Shown one piece after another: positions 1 to 4,435 of a DNA stretch of 5,489 nucleotides. The notes beneath the pieces were generated by a model, which saw nothing but the letters and a program-made list of their open reading frames with translations, searched no databases and had not been told where the DNA came from. The position numbers and the translations under genes were made by a program. The DNA comes from JACDDK01 sp038198445 (GTDB lineage Bacteria > Actinomycetota > Rubrobacteria > Rubrobacterales > Rubrobacteraceae): the NCBI GenBank assembly GCA_038198445.1, contig JBBPZZ010000156.1, positions 1-5,489 on the forward strand, read 5' to 3'. How positions within the stretch are numbered: the first letter of the stretch is position 1; each line of letters starts with the position of its first letter.

Positions 1-67
1 GCATGCGATCCGAACTCTCGCGTTCTCGCCTGGCGGCGGCGTTTCGGTCGTCTCTTGCCTCGGCCAT
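1..67 (-). CDS. Possible 5' end of an unidentified gene leaving the window
   Basis: On the minus strand an ATG at 67 opens a frame with no stop to the window edge (22 codons). It reads MAEARDDRNAAARRERESSD and is very rich in Arg, Glu, Asp and Ala, as the start of a charged helix would be. A second in-frame ATG lies at 79. The ATG at 67 has GGTGGAG just upstream, but with a short spacing of about three bases. A promoter-like pair on the same strand at 152-180 gives it some support. The fragment is too short to identify, and a chance open frame in GC-rich DNA is quite possible. Confidence 0.27.
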   Translation of the reverse strand, partial: MAEARDDRNAAARRERESSDRM

Positions 68-151
68 ACTCTCCACCATCCCTCTAGCTAGGAGTCCACT
101 GAGTAGCATTCTGCGCCTGCCCCGCCTCACGCACAACCCACCGGAGCTCTC

Positions 152-180
152 TTAATCCCAACTCTCAGTCTTTCAGTCAA
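152..180 (-). promoter_or_regulatory. Candidate promoter for the partial minus-strand gene
   Basis: Read on the minus strand, TTGACT (180 down to 175, five of six to the -35 consensus) is followed after 17 bases by GATTAA (157 down to 152, three of six to the -10 consensus). Spacing is ideal but the -10 is poor. The predicted leader to the ATG at 67 would be about 80 bases. Confidence 0.22.
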
Positions 181-284
181 TCTAACAGAGGCCTCGCCGG
201 CGCTCATTGGACTTGGGTAACAAAACGAGACGCGGGGGCGCCCCAGGGATAGGACATCGGTACATACACTCTCGGAGCCGGTCA

Positions 285-292
285 TATAAACT
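285..292 (+). promoter_or_regulatory. Candidate -10 region of the acetyltransferase gene
   Basis: TATAAACT contains TATAAA (285-290) and TAAACT (287-292), both reasonable -10 boxes in an otherwise GC-rich setting. Transcription would begin near 297-300, leaving about 21 bases before the GTG at 321 with its GGAGG at 311-315 inside the leader. No good -35 hexamer is seen at the right distance. Confidence 0.3.
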
Positions 293-310
293 CTGATCTT
301 GTAAGAGAAT

Positions 311-315
311 GGAGG
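311..315 (+). promoter_or_regulatory. Ribosome binding site that decides the acetyltransferase start
   Basis: A perfect GGAGG lies five bases before the GTG at 321. It overlaps the last base of an in-frame ATG at 309, which itself has no comparable ribosome binding site. This favours GTG 321 over ATG 309. Confidence 0.65.
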
Positions 316-320
316 ATCTT

Positions 321-812
321 GTGAAGATAGACGTTCGCCACGCTGAACCGGATGACTACGAGTCCCTACATCGTATCTTCAACGGCCCGAAAGCTATCGC
401 CGGAACCCTTCAGCTCCCGCTCCCGTCAGCACAGACGTGGCGCAAGCGTCTCTCGGAACCGCGAGAAGGCGATTATTCTCTGGTGGCGTGCGTGGGTGGT
501 GAAGTTGTCGGAGAGTTGTCGCTCTGGACCCACTCAAATCCGCGTCTCCGGCACTCGGCCGGCTTCGGCATGGCCGTGCGCGACGACTGGAGCGGCAAGG
601 GCGTCGGCTCGGCGCTGATGCGGGCGGCGCTAGACCTCGCGGACAACTGGCTCGGCCTGACACGCATCGAGCTGCACGTTTATACGGACAACGCCGCTGG
701 AATCGCTCTCTACAAGAAGTTCGGGTTCGAGGTGGAGGGTTCTCATCGCCGCTTTTCTTTCCGAAACGGCGAGTACGTGGACGCCCTCTCGATGGCCCGG
801 CTGCGAGGGTGA
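321..812 (+). CDS. GNAT N-acetyltransferase, YhhY/AaaT type
   Basis: A 163-residue cytoplasmic acetyltransferase of the GNAT fold, which moves an acetyl group from acetyl-CoA to an amine. It resembles E. coli YhhY (AaaT, an L-amino-acid N-acetyltransferase) along its whole length as I recall that protein: the N-terminal VRHAEPDDYES, the TLQLPLPS segment, the acetyl-CoA pyrophosphate loop S-G-K-G-V-G at residues 91-96 followed by SALMRAALDLADNW, the RIELHVYTDNAAGIALYKKFGFEVEG core (about 115-140), and the terminal RNGEYVDALSMAR. The Gln/Arg usual at the start of the acetyl-CoA loop is Ser here; YhhY also departs from consensus at that point. GTG 321 is chosen because GGAGG sits five bases before it and because it matches the length of the E. 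coli N-terminus; ATG 309 would add four residues. The substrate is inferred from similarity and could be another small amine. The HNH gene follows after 46 bases. Confidence 0.88.
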   Translation: MKIDVRHAEPDDYESLHRIFNGPKAIAGTLQLPLPSAQTWRKRLSEPREGDYSLVACVGGEVVGELSLWTHSNPRLRHSAGFGMAVRDDWSGKGVGSALMRAALDLADNWLGLTRIELHVYTDNAAGIALYKKFGFEVEGSHRRFSFRNGEYVDALSMARLRG

Positions 813-858
813 GTTTTCACGCTTTCCGCAACGGGAGGCGGGTAGGATTTAGCTCGGT

Positions 859-1179
859 ATGTCGAGGATTTTCGAGAACGAGGGTGTTTGCGGGCTATGC
901 GGGCGGGTCGTGGAGAGGCGCACGCGGCACCATTTGATCCCGCGCACACGCCACGGCAATAAGCGCGTCAAACGGACTTTTAGCCGCGAGGAGCTCAACC
1001 GTACCGTGCCGTTATGTCCGGCGTGCCACCGACAGATTCACCGCGCCCTAACAGAGAAGGACCTGGAGCGAGAGTACAACACCATTGAGGCGTTGCGCTC
1101 CCACCCCGAAATATCCCGCTTCCTGAGATGGATAGAGAAGAAGCCCCACGGCGTAGTCGGCCGCGGGGCTCGCCGGTAG
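859..1179 (+). CDS. Small stand-alone HNH endonuclease
   Basis: A 106-residue protein with a complete HNH (beta-beta-alpha-metal) nuclease motif. C11-x2-C14 and C53-x2-C56 form the expected structural zinc site. H25 in the THHLIPR-like stretch (residues 22-29), N47 in LNRTVPLC, and H57 in CPACHRQIH are the likely H-N-H residues; H61 is also conserved in form. The rest (62-95) is a charged helical tail with no second domain. Proteins of this layout cut or nick DNA, but the target and role are unknown: it may be a stray restriction-type or homing-related nuclease, or a housekeeping nuclease. ATG 859 is the earliest possible start, since an in-frame stop lies at 850-852. It has no good ribosome binding site; the nearest purine tract (GGGAGG, 833-838) is 20 bases away. 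It reads in the same direction as the acetyltransferase and converges on osmC. Its 3' end contains a strong hairpin. No methyltransferase or immunity gene lies nearby. Confidence 0.85.
   Translation: MSRIFENEGVCGLCGRVVERRTRHHLIPRTRHGNKRVKRTFSREELNRTVPLCPACHRQIHRALTEKDLEREYNTIEALRSHPEISRFLRWIEKKPHGVVGRGARR
1142..1170 (-). terminator. Terminator-like hairpin for the osmC strand, inside the HNH 3' end
   Basis: The arms 1142-1152 and 1160-1170 pair over 11 positions with one A-C mismatch, around a 7-base loop: AGCCCC and CGGC on the left against GCCG and GGGGCT on the right. Read on the minus strand the hairpin begins 30 bases after the osmC stop and is followed by TTCTTCTCTATC, a pyrimidine-rich, T-containing tail like that of an intrinsic terminator. 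Read on the plus strand there is no T tract. It lies wholly in the last codons of the HNH gene. Confidence 0.5.
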
Positions 1180-1185
1180 ACCGGC
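1172..1185. repeat. Short perfect inverted repeat across the HNH stop codon
   Basis: GCCGGT-AG-ACCGGC is a perfect 6-bp inverted repeat with a two-base centre, and the TAG stop of the HNH gene (1177-1179) lies within it. It sits in the 21-base gap region between two convergent genes. The centre is too short for a normal hairpin loop, so it could be a protein-binding palindrome, an extra 4-5 bp stem or chance. Confidence 0.4.
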
Positions 1186-1200
1186 CATGCTCCCTGAATG

Positions 1201-1638
1201 CTAGGCGAGGCTGGTGTTTAGCTGGATGTCGACGTTGCCGCGCAGGGCGTTTGAGACGGGACACGTCTGCTCGGCCTGCTCGGCGGCGTCCCGGAAACCT
1301 TCCTCGTCGAGACCGGAGACGCTCCCGCGGACGTCGAGGACGACGGTCGTGATCTTGAGGCTCTCCATGTCGAGCGCGCAGGTGGCGCTGACTTCCAACT
1401 CTTCCGGGTCGTTGCCCTGCTCGGCGAGGGTGTTGGAGAGGGCCATCGCGTAACAGGACGCGTGGGCCGCGGCGATTAGCTCCTCCGGGCTGGTGTTGCC
1501 GTCTGGATTCTCGGTGCGGGTGGCGAAGCTGATCCCCGCACCCGTCATCGCCTCGCTGCTAGCCAGGTCGAAGGTGCCGGAGCCCTTCATCAAGTCGCCC
1601 TTCCACACCACGTTCGCGTGTCTTTCCGCAGTAGCCAT
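1201..1638 (-). CDS. osmC: OsmC-family organic hydroperoxide peroxidase
   Basis: A 145-residue OsmC-family protein, about the same length as E. coli OsmC (143). These are dimeric, cytoplasmic thiol peroxidases that reduce organic hydroperoxides. The catalytic peroxidatic cysteine is C62 in the AAHASCYAMAL helix, and the second is C126 in TCPVSNAL. The conserved active-site Arg is probably R41 (FATRTEN) and the Glu lies in SPEELIAAAHASC (E52/E53). All needed residues are present. The N-terminal WKGDLMKGSGTF and the SPEEL block fit the OsmC subgroup better than the Ohr subgroup. An extra cysteine, C87, lies in the middle of the protein. The start is supported by AGGAG (1645-1649) six bases upstream. 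It follows the cysteine hydrolase on the same strand after 62 bases, so it may be co-transcribed, and it converges on the HNH gene. Confidence 0.93.
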   Translation of the reverse strand: MATAERHANVVWKGDLMKGSGTFDLASSEAMTGAGISFATRTENPDGNTSPEELIAAAHASCYAMALSNTLAEQGNDPEELEVSATCALDMESLKITTVVLDVRGSVSGLDEEGFRDAAEQAEQTCPVSNALRGNVDIQLNTSLA

Positions 1639-1644
1639 AAGTTG

Positions 1645-1649
1645 CTCCT
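1645..1649 (-). promoter_or_regulatory. Ribosome binding site of osmC
   Basis: AGGAG on the minus strand, six bases before the ATG at 1638. It fixes the start and gives a protein of normal OsmC length. Confidence 0.7.
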
Positions 1650-1700
1650 ATCTATCTGTTTCCTCGGATACCATCAAAGGTTACCCGCCACTTCCGGCTC

Positions 1701-2354
1701 CTAATCGTCCGCGGCGGCCTCCTCTATTTTACTACGGTAGCCGTGGGGTTCCGGTTCATCGGTCTTCAAAGCTCCGCTCTCAGTGATGGTCCCATTAAAC
1801 AGAAACGCCGTCTGGCGCAGGGATGACTCCAGATCGAACGGGTCCAGCGCCGAGGTCGCGTCCCTGGGGATAATTACATCGTACCAGCGTAGCGCGGCGC
1901 TCGCGGCGGTGTAGTGGACACAGATGTTGGCGACCGTGCCGCACACGATAAGAGTGTCCACGCCCCAAAGCCGCAGGAAGTGGTCCAGGTGGGTGCCGTA
2001 GAATCCATCGTAACGGACCTTACGGATGACCACCTCGTCCTCGCGCGGTTCCAGTTCGTCCACGATCCGCCAGCCCCAAGAGCCTTCGCGGGCGTGCTCC
2101 GGCCATATGCTCCACTCCGGGTCGCCGTCGCCGTGGGTGTCCTGGGTGAATACGACCTTCATCCCGGTTTCGCGGGCGAGCGCGAGCAGGTTTTGTATCA
2201 CCGGGATCGTACCCCCGGCGTCCGGGACGACGAGCGAGCCGCCCTCCTTGACGAAGTCGTTCTGCATATCCACAACGACGAGCGCCGTCTTCGCGGGGTC
2301 CACCCGGACCTCGCCCCTGACATCGTACTCCGGAACCTCCACCGTGCGCGGCAT
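1701..2354 (-). CDS. Isochorismatase/nicotinamidase-fold cysteine hydrolase
   Basis: A 217-residue cytoplasmic hydrolase of the isochorismatase-like superfamily (nicotinamidase, N-carbamoylsarcosine amidase, ureidoacrylate hydrolase, isochorismatase). The catalytic triad is visible: D29 in VVVDMQNDF, K112 in IRKVRYDGF, and the nucleophile C145 in GTVANICVHYTA, preceded by the V141-A142 pair where the family has its cis peptide. Residues matching the nicotinamidase metal site also seem present: D72 and H74 (TQDTH) and H87 (WPEHAREGSWG). This makes an amide hydrolase such as a nicotinamidase-like enzyme plausible, but the substrate cannot be read from sequence. ATG 2354 is chosen because GAGGAG lies seven bases upstream; a longer in-frame start at 2414 would add 20 unlike residues and overlap the divergent promoter region. 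It diverges from the channel gene (68 bases between starts) and precedes osmC on the same strand. Confidence 0.9.
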   Translation of the reverse strand: MPRTVEVPEYDVRGEVRVDPAKTALVVVDMQNDFVKEGGSLVVPDAGGTIPVIQNLLALARETGMKVVFTQDTHGDGDPEWSIWPEHAREGSWGWRIVDELEPREDEVVIRKVRYDGFYGTHLDHFLRLWGVDTLIVCGTVANICVHYTAASAALRWYDVIIPRDATSALDPFDLESSLRQTAFLFNGTITESGALKTDEPEPHGYRSKIEEAAADD

Positions 2355-2361
2355 GCGTGAA

Positions 2362-2367
2362 CTCCTC
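2362..2367 (-). promoter_or_regulatory. Ribosome binding site of the cysteine hydrolase
   Basis: GAGGAG on the minus strand, seven bases before the ATG at 2354, within the longer purine tract GGAGAGGAG. It decides this start against the longer frame that begins at 2414. Confidence 0.7.
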
Positions 2368-2386
2368 TCCGTTTTGCGTGAACCAA

Positions 2387-2414
2387 AGTTTATCGTTACA
2401 TCAGGCCGGTACAA
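2387..2414 (-). promoter_or_regulatory. Candidate promoter of the cysteine hydrolase gene
   Basis: On the minus strand TTGTAC (2414 down to 2409) and TAAACT (2392 down to 2387) are spaced by 16 bases. The -10 matches four of six positions and the -35 three of six. Transcription would start near 2380, giving a leader of about 25 bases containing the GAGGAG. The -35 overlaps the plus-strand TACAAT, so the two divergent promoters would share DNA. Confidence 0.3.
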
Positions 2415-2415
2415 T
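2410..2415 (+). promoter_or_regulatory. -10 box of the channel gene, suggesting a leaderless mRNA
   Basis: TACAAT matches the -10 consensus at five of six positions and lies exactly seven bases before the ATG at 2423. Transcription would therefore start at or one base before the A of the start codon. No ribosome binding site is present upstream of the ATG, as expected for a leaderless message, which is common in Actinomycetota. No clear -35 hexamer is seen. Confidence 0.45.
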
Positions 2416-2422
2416 CTGTTTC

Positions 2423-3211
2423 ATGAGCGAAGAGCGACCGAAGCGGCTGCGGGACGATCCCACGACCCGCGAAGAGTTGCGGGATAAGCTGGACCGCTAC
2501 CTGGACGTGCCGCTCGCGTTGGCCTCGGTGGTGGTCGTGCTGCTCGTCATAATCCAGCTCTCGGGCGAGGTCGCCGAGCCGTGGAACGGCAGGTTGGAGA
2601 TATTGAGTTGGGTGCTGTGGGGGCTGTTCTTCCTGGAGTTCGCGGCGAAGTTCGCGCTCGCGCCCGTAAAGCGCCGTTACCTGCGTACGCACTGGCTGGA
2701 CGTACTGGTGGTCCTTTTGCCGTTCTTGAAGTTCCTGCGGCTGGCGCGCATCTTGCGGGCGACGCGGGCGTTGCCGGTGCTGCGGCTCTTGATCTTCGGC
2801 GGACGAGGTTCCAGCTCGACGCTGGCGCTACTCAAGCGGCGGCGGCTCGGGCAACTCGCCATCGTCTCGGGGATGGTAATACTCATCGGAGCCTCCGTTG
2901 GGTTCCTGCTCGAAGCGGACGTTCCGGGGAGCCAGATGCAGGGGTTCGGCGACGCTCTGTGGTGGTCCGCGACGCTGGTGACGACGGTTGGGAGCGAGAT
3001 CTCCCCCTCCACCACCGGTGGCCGCATAGTGGCCTTCCTGCTGATGCTCTACGCCGTCGGCATCTTCTCGTACTTCATCGGCGCCATAGCCTCGGTTCTG
3101 GTAGAGACCGACCGGCGCGCGAAGGAACGGCCAGTAGAAGCGGGCACGAACCTCGACGAGCGCGAGATCGAAGCTCTCCGCTCCATCTTGGAGAAGTCCG
3201 AGAGACGCTGA
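2423..3211 (+). CDS. Six-transmembrane voltage-gated-type cation channel with atypical filter
   Basis: A 262-residue integral membrane protein with the layout of one voltage-gated cation channel subunit, which would form a tetramer in the cytoplasmic membrane. After a charged N-terminus (1-28), S1 is about 29-46, S2 58-80 (with E72 and K76 where the voltage sensor's charge-transfer acid lies), S3 91-102 (D93), and S4 104-124 with arginines at 106, 109, 112 and 115 spaced every third residue plus R121. S5 is about 143-164, the pore helix 175-187, and S6 202-227. The C-terminus (228-262) is charged and probably helical; there is no RCK or cyclic-nucleotide domain. The pore reads TLVTTVGSEISP: T188-V189-G190 match the start of the potassium filter, but S191-E192 replace the usual Tyr-Gly-Asp. 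Potassium selectivity is therefore uncertain. ATG 2423 is chosen because the protein-like sequence begins there and a -10 box lies seven bases upstream; an in-frame ATG at 2357 would add 22 unlikely residues and reach into the divergent gene's ribosome binding site. Confidence 0.88.
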   Translation: MSEERPKRLRDDPTTREELRDKLDRYLDVPLALASVVVVLLVIIQLSGEVAEPWNGRLEILSWVLWGLFFLEFAAKFALAPVKRRYLRTHWLDVLVVLLPFLKFLRLARILRATRALPVLRLLIFGGRGSSSTLALLKRRRLGQLAIVSGMVILIGASVGFLLEADVPGSQMQGFGDALWWSATLVTTVGSEISPSTTGGRIVAFLLMLYAVGIFSYFIGAIASVLVETDRRAKERPVEAGTNLDEREIEALRSILEKSERR

Positions 3212-3252
3212 CTTTCGGCTCTCCTCTAGCGTCGCCGCCTAAGATTTACCCT

Positions 3253-3289
3253 CGCTCCCAGAGACTATGGTTCCTGCTCCCTGGGCGCG
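3253..3289 (+). terminator. Stem-loop after the channel gene
   Basis: CGCTCCCAG (3253-3261) pairs with CTGGGCGCG (3281-3289) over eight base pairs with one T-C mismatch, around a 19-base loop. It begins 41 bases after the channel stop codon. There is no T tract after it (the next bases are A-rich), so it is at best a weak or factor-assisted terminator. Confidence 0.3.
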
Positions 3290-3342
3290 AAAAGGATTGA
3301 GGATTCTTGCCGAACCCCCGTGGAACTTCCGCCTACATCTTC

Positions 3343-3370
3343 GGTCGCTCAGATGGGAAAGAGCGTGACC
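3343..3370 (-). terminator. Stem-loop just after the MDR gene stop codon
   Basis: GGTCGCTC (3343-3350) pairs with GAGC (3361-3364) and GACC (3367-3370), giving eight base pairs with a two-base bulge (GT) and a 10-base loop. On the minus strand it starts six bases past the MDR stop codon. No T tract follows, which is not unusual for high-GC Gram-positives, but it weakens the call. Confidence 0.35.
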
Positions 3371-3375
3371 AGATG

Positions 3376-4296
3376 TCATGGCTGGAGCACGATCTTTCCT
3401 CTGGTGTGGCGCCGCTCTAGCTCCCGGTAGGCGTCCTGTACCTCATCCAGAGAGTAGACCCGTGCGATCGGGATCTCCAATTTCCCCTCTTCGATCATGC
3501 CGGCCAGCTCGGCCATCACGTCGGCGCTCGCCCCCTCCGCGCTCCCCTCTGCCTTGACCCCGTGCTCCTCGACTGCAGCGAAGTCGATGATGGTGTCTAT
3601 CCGCTCGGGCCGGACGCCGAGGTCCAACGCGAGATCCACGTATCCCGAGCCGAAGGTGTCGATGAAGGCGTCCACCTCTCCGCTTGATGCCTCCCGGACG
3701 CGGTCGGCCTGACCCTCACCGTACACTACGGGGATCACGCCGTGTGAGCGCAGCCACTCGTGGTTCGCCTCGCTGGCGAGCCCGATCACCTCTGCCCCCG
3801 CGTTCTTCGCCAACTGCACGGCTATCGACCCGACCCCGCCAGCCGCACCGGAGACAACCAGAGTGTCGCCCTCACCGGCGGACACGGCCCGCACCGCCGC
3901 ATACGCCGTCGCCCCGGCCACGAACAGGGCGCCGGCCTGCTCCCAGGGGACATTGGACGGACGAGGGGTAAGATCTCCAGCCTCGGCTATGACTAGCTCG
4001 GCCTGGCTGGATCGTGTGTTCACGAACCCTATGACCTCGTCGCCCACCGCAAAGCCATCGACGCCGTTGCCGATCTCCTCTACGACTCCGGCGAGGTCGC
4101 TGCCCTGTCCGGAAGGAAATGTCGCGGGCATGATGCTGTCGAACATCCCCTCTCGGATGGCTGCCTCTCCAGGGTTGATCCCGGCTGCCCTCACCCTTAC
4201 GAGTACCTGTCCAGGTCCGGGGCTCGGACGTTCCACCTCCGCTACGTACAGTACGTCGATCCCACCGTACTCATCGAACCTGACAGCCTGTGGCAT
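3376..4296 (-). CDS. Zinc-independent MDR family NADP-dependent oxidoreductase (quinone reductase-like)
   Basis: A 306-residue soluble reductase of the medium-chain dehydrogenase/reductase superfamily, zeta-crystallin/quinone oxidoreductase branch. The N-terminal catalytic domain (about 1-120) shows the usual A-A-G-I-N-P start of the substrate region (37-42), GQGSDLAGVVEEIG (63-76) and VGDEVIGF (84-91). The Rossmann domain carries the nucleotide loop AAGGVG at 151-156, preceded by DTLVVSG and followed by SIAVQLAKNAGAEVIG. The C-terminal RVYSLDEVQDAYRELERRHTRGKIVLQP-type ending (about 279-306) returns to the catalytic domain and is typical. There are no catalytic or structural zinc ligands and no cysteine anywhere. 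Such enzymes reduce quinones or alpha,beta-unsaturated carbonyls with NADPH; the exact substrate is unknown. The start has a strong AGGAGG (4305-4310) eight bases upstream. An inverted repeat at 4337-4354 may control it. The QorB-like gene lies 139 bases upstream on the same strand. Confidence 0.9.
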   Translation of the reverse strand: MPQAVRFDEYGGIDVLYVAEVERPSPGPGQVLVRVRAAGINPGEAAIREGMFDSIMPATFPSGQGSDLAGVVEEIGNGVDGFAVGDEVIGFVNTRSSQAELVIAEAGDLTPRPSNVPWEQAGALFVAGATAYAAVRAVSAGEGDTLVVSGAAGGVGSIAVQLAKNAGAEVIGLASEANHEWLRSHGVIPVVYGEGQADRVREASSGEVDAFIDTFGSGYVDLALDLGVRPERIDTIIDFAAVEEHGVKAEGSAEGASADVMAELAGMIEEGKLEIPIARVYSLDEVQDAYRELERRHTRGKIVLQP

Positions 4297-4304
4297 TTGA
4301 TTGT

Positions 4305-4310
4305 CCTCCT
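4305..4310 (-). promoter_or_regulatory. Ribosome binding site of the MDR gene
   Basis: AGGAGG on the minus strand, eight bases before the ATG at 4296. A near-perfect site, suggesting efficient translation from its own initiation region. Confidence 0.7.
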
Positions 4311-4336
4311 GTGGTTTCGTTCTTTTCTCGATCTAC

Positions 4337-4354
4337 CGGATCCTACCTGATCCG
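4337..4354. promoter_or_regulatory. Perfect inverted repeat upstream of the MDR gene, candidate operator
   Basis: CGGATC-CTACCT-GATCCG: two perfect 6-bp half-sites with a 6-base spacer, 41 to 58 bases before the MDR start codon. Its size and placement suit a dimeric repressor such as a TetR- or HxlR-type protein, or a leader hairpin. A related GATCTACC lies next to it at 4330-4337. The regulator is not in the window and the call rests on symmetry and position alone. Confidence 0.4.
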
Positions 4355-4435
4355 CTGTGCTTCGCCGGGATGTCGGCTATTGATTATCTCCACTACGTGA
4401 AGCGCCGGACGGAGCGCGAGGGCATTAGCGAGTCA

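Larger units (their letters stand above)
68..320. other. Non-coding upstream region
   Basis: About 250 bases without a convincing gene, lying between a possible minus-strand gene and the acetyltransferase. It holds a candidate minus-strand promoter (152-180), a perfect 10-bp palindrome GGGGCGCCCC at 235-244 that could be a protein-binding site, and an AT-rich TATAAACT stretch at 285-292 that could be the -10 region of the acetyltransferase. No tRNA-like or other structured RNA was recognised. An 8-base repeat, GATCTTGT, occurs at 295-302 and 315-322. Confidence 0.5.
3212..3375. other. Convergent spacer with two stem-loops
   Basis: A gene-free stretch of 164 bases between the channel gene and the convergent MDR gene. 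It contains two possible stem-loops, one toward each gene's end, and no frame with protein-like character. No RNA gene was recognised. Confidence 0.5.

Noticed and set aside
207..212. TTGGAC as a -35 box for the acetyltransferase
   Set aside because: No -10 hexamer lies 16-18 bases downstream; the sequence there is GC-rich.
1649..1677. TTGATG-17-TAGATA promoter-like pair upstream of osmC on the minus strand
   Set aside because: The -10 would touch the osmC ribosome binding site, so transcription would start inside or after it; the -10 match is also poor.
2355..2414. 20-residue N-terminal extension of the cysteine hydrolase
   Set aside because: GAGGAG at 2362-2367 clearly serves ATG 2354, and the extra residues cover the divergent promoters.
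2357..2422. 22-residue N-terminal extension of the channel
   Set aside because: The added residues are unlike channel N-termini, would span the promoter region, and there is no ribosome binding site for that ATG.
1914..2487. Open frames antisense to the cysteine hydrolase (1914-2360 and 2026-2487)
   Set aside because: The minus strand here encodes a hydrolase with a full catalytic triad; these readings have no motif and no ribosome binding site.
2581..3300. Long open frame (239 codons) overlapping the channel gene on the same strand
   Set aside because: It is rich in Arg, Ala and Gly with no domain or membrane pattern, as out-of-frame readings of GC-rich genes are, while the overlapping frame encodes a clear six-transmembrane channel.
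3863..4300. 145-codon open frame antisense to the MDR gene
   Set aside because: Low-complexity Pro/Ser/Ala/Thr composition and no ribosome binding site; explained by codon bias of the real gene on the other strand.
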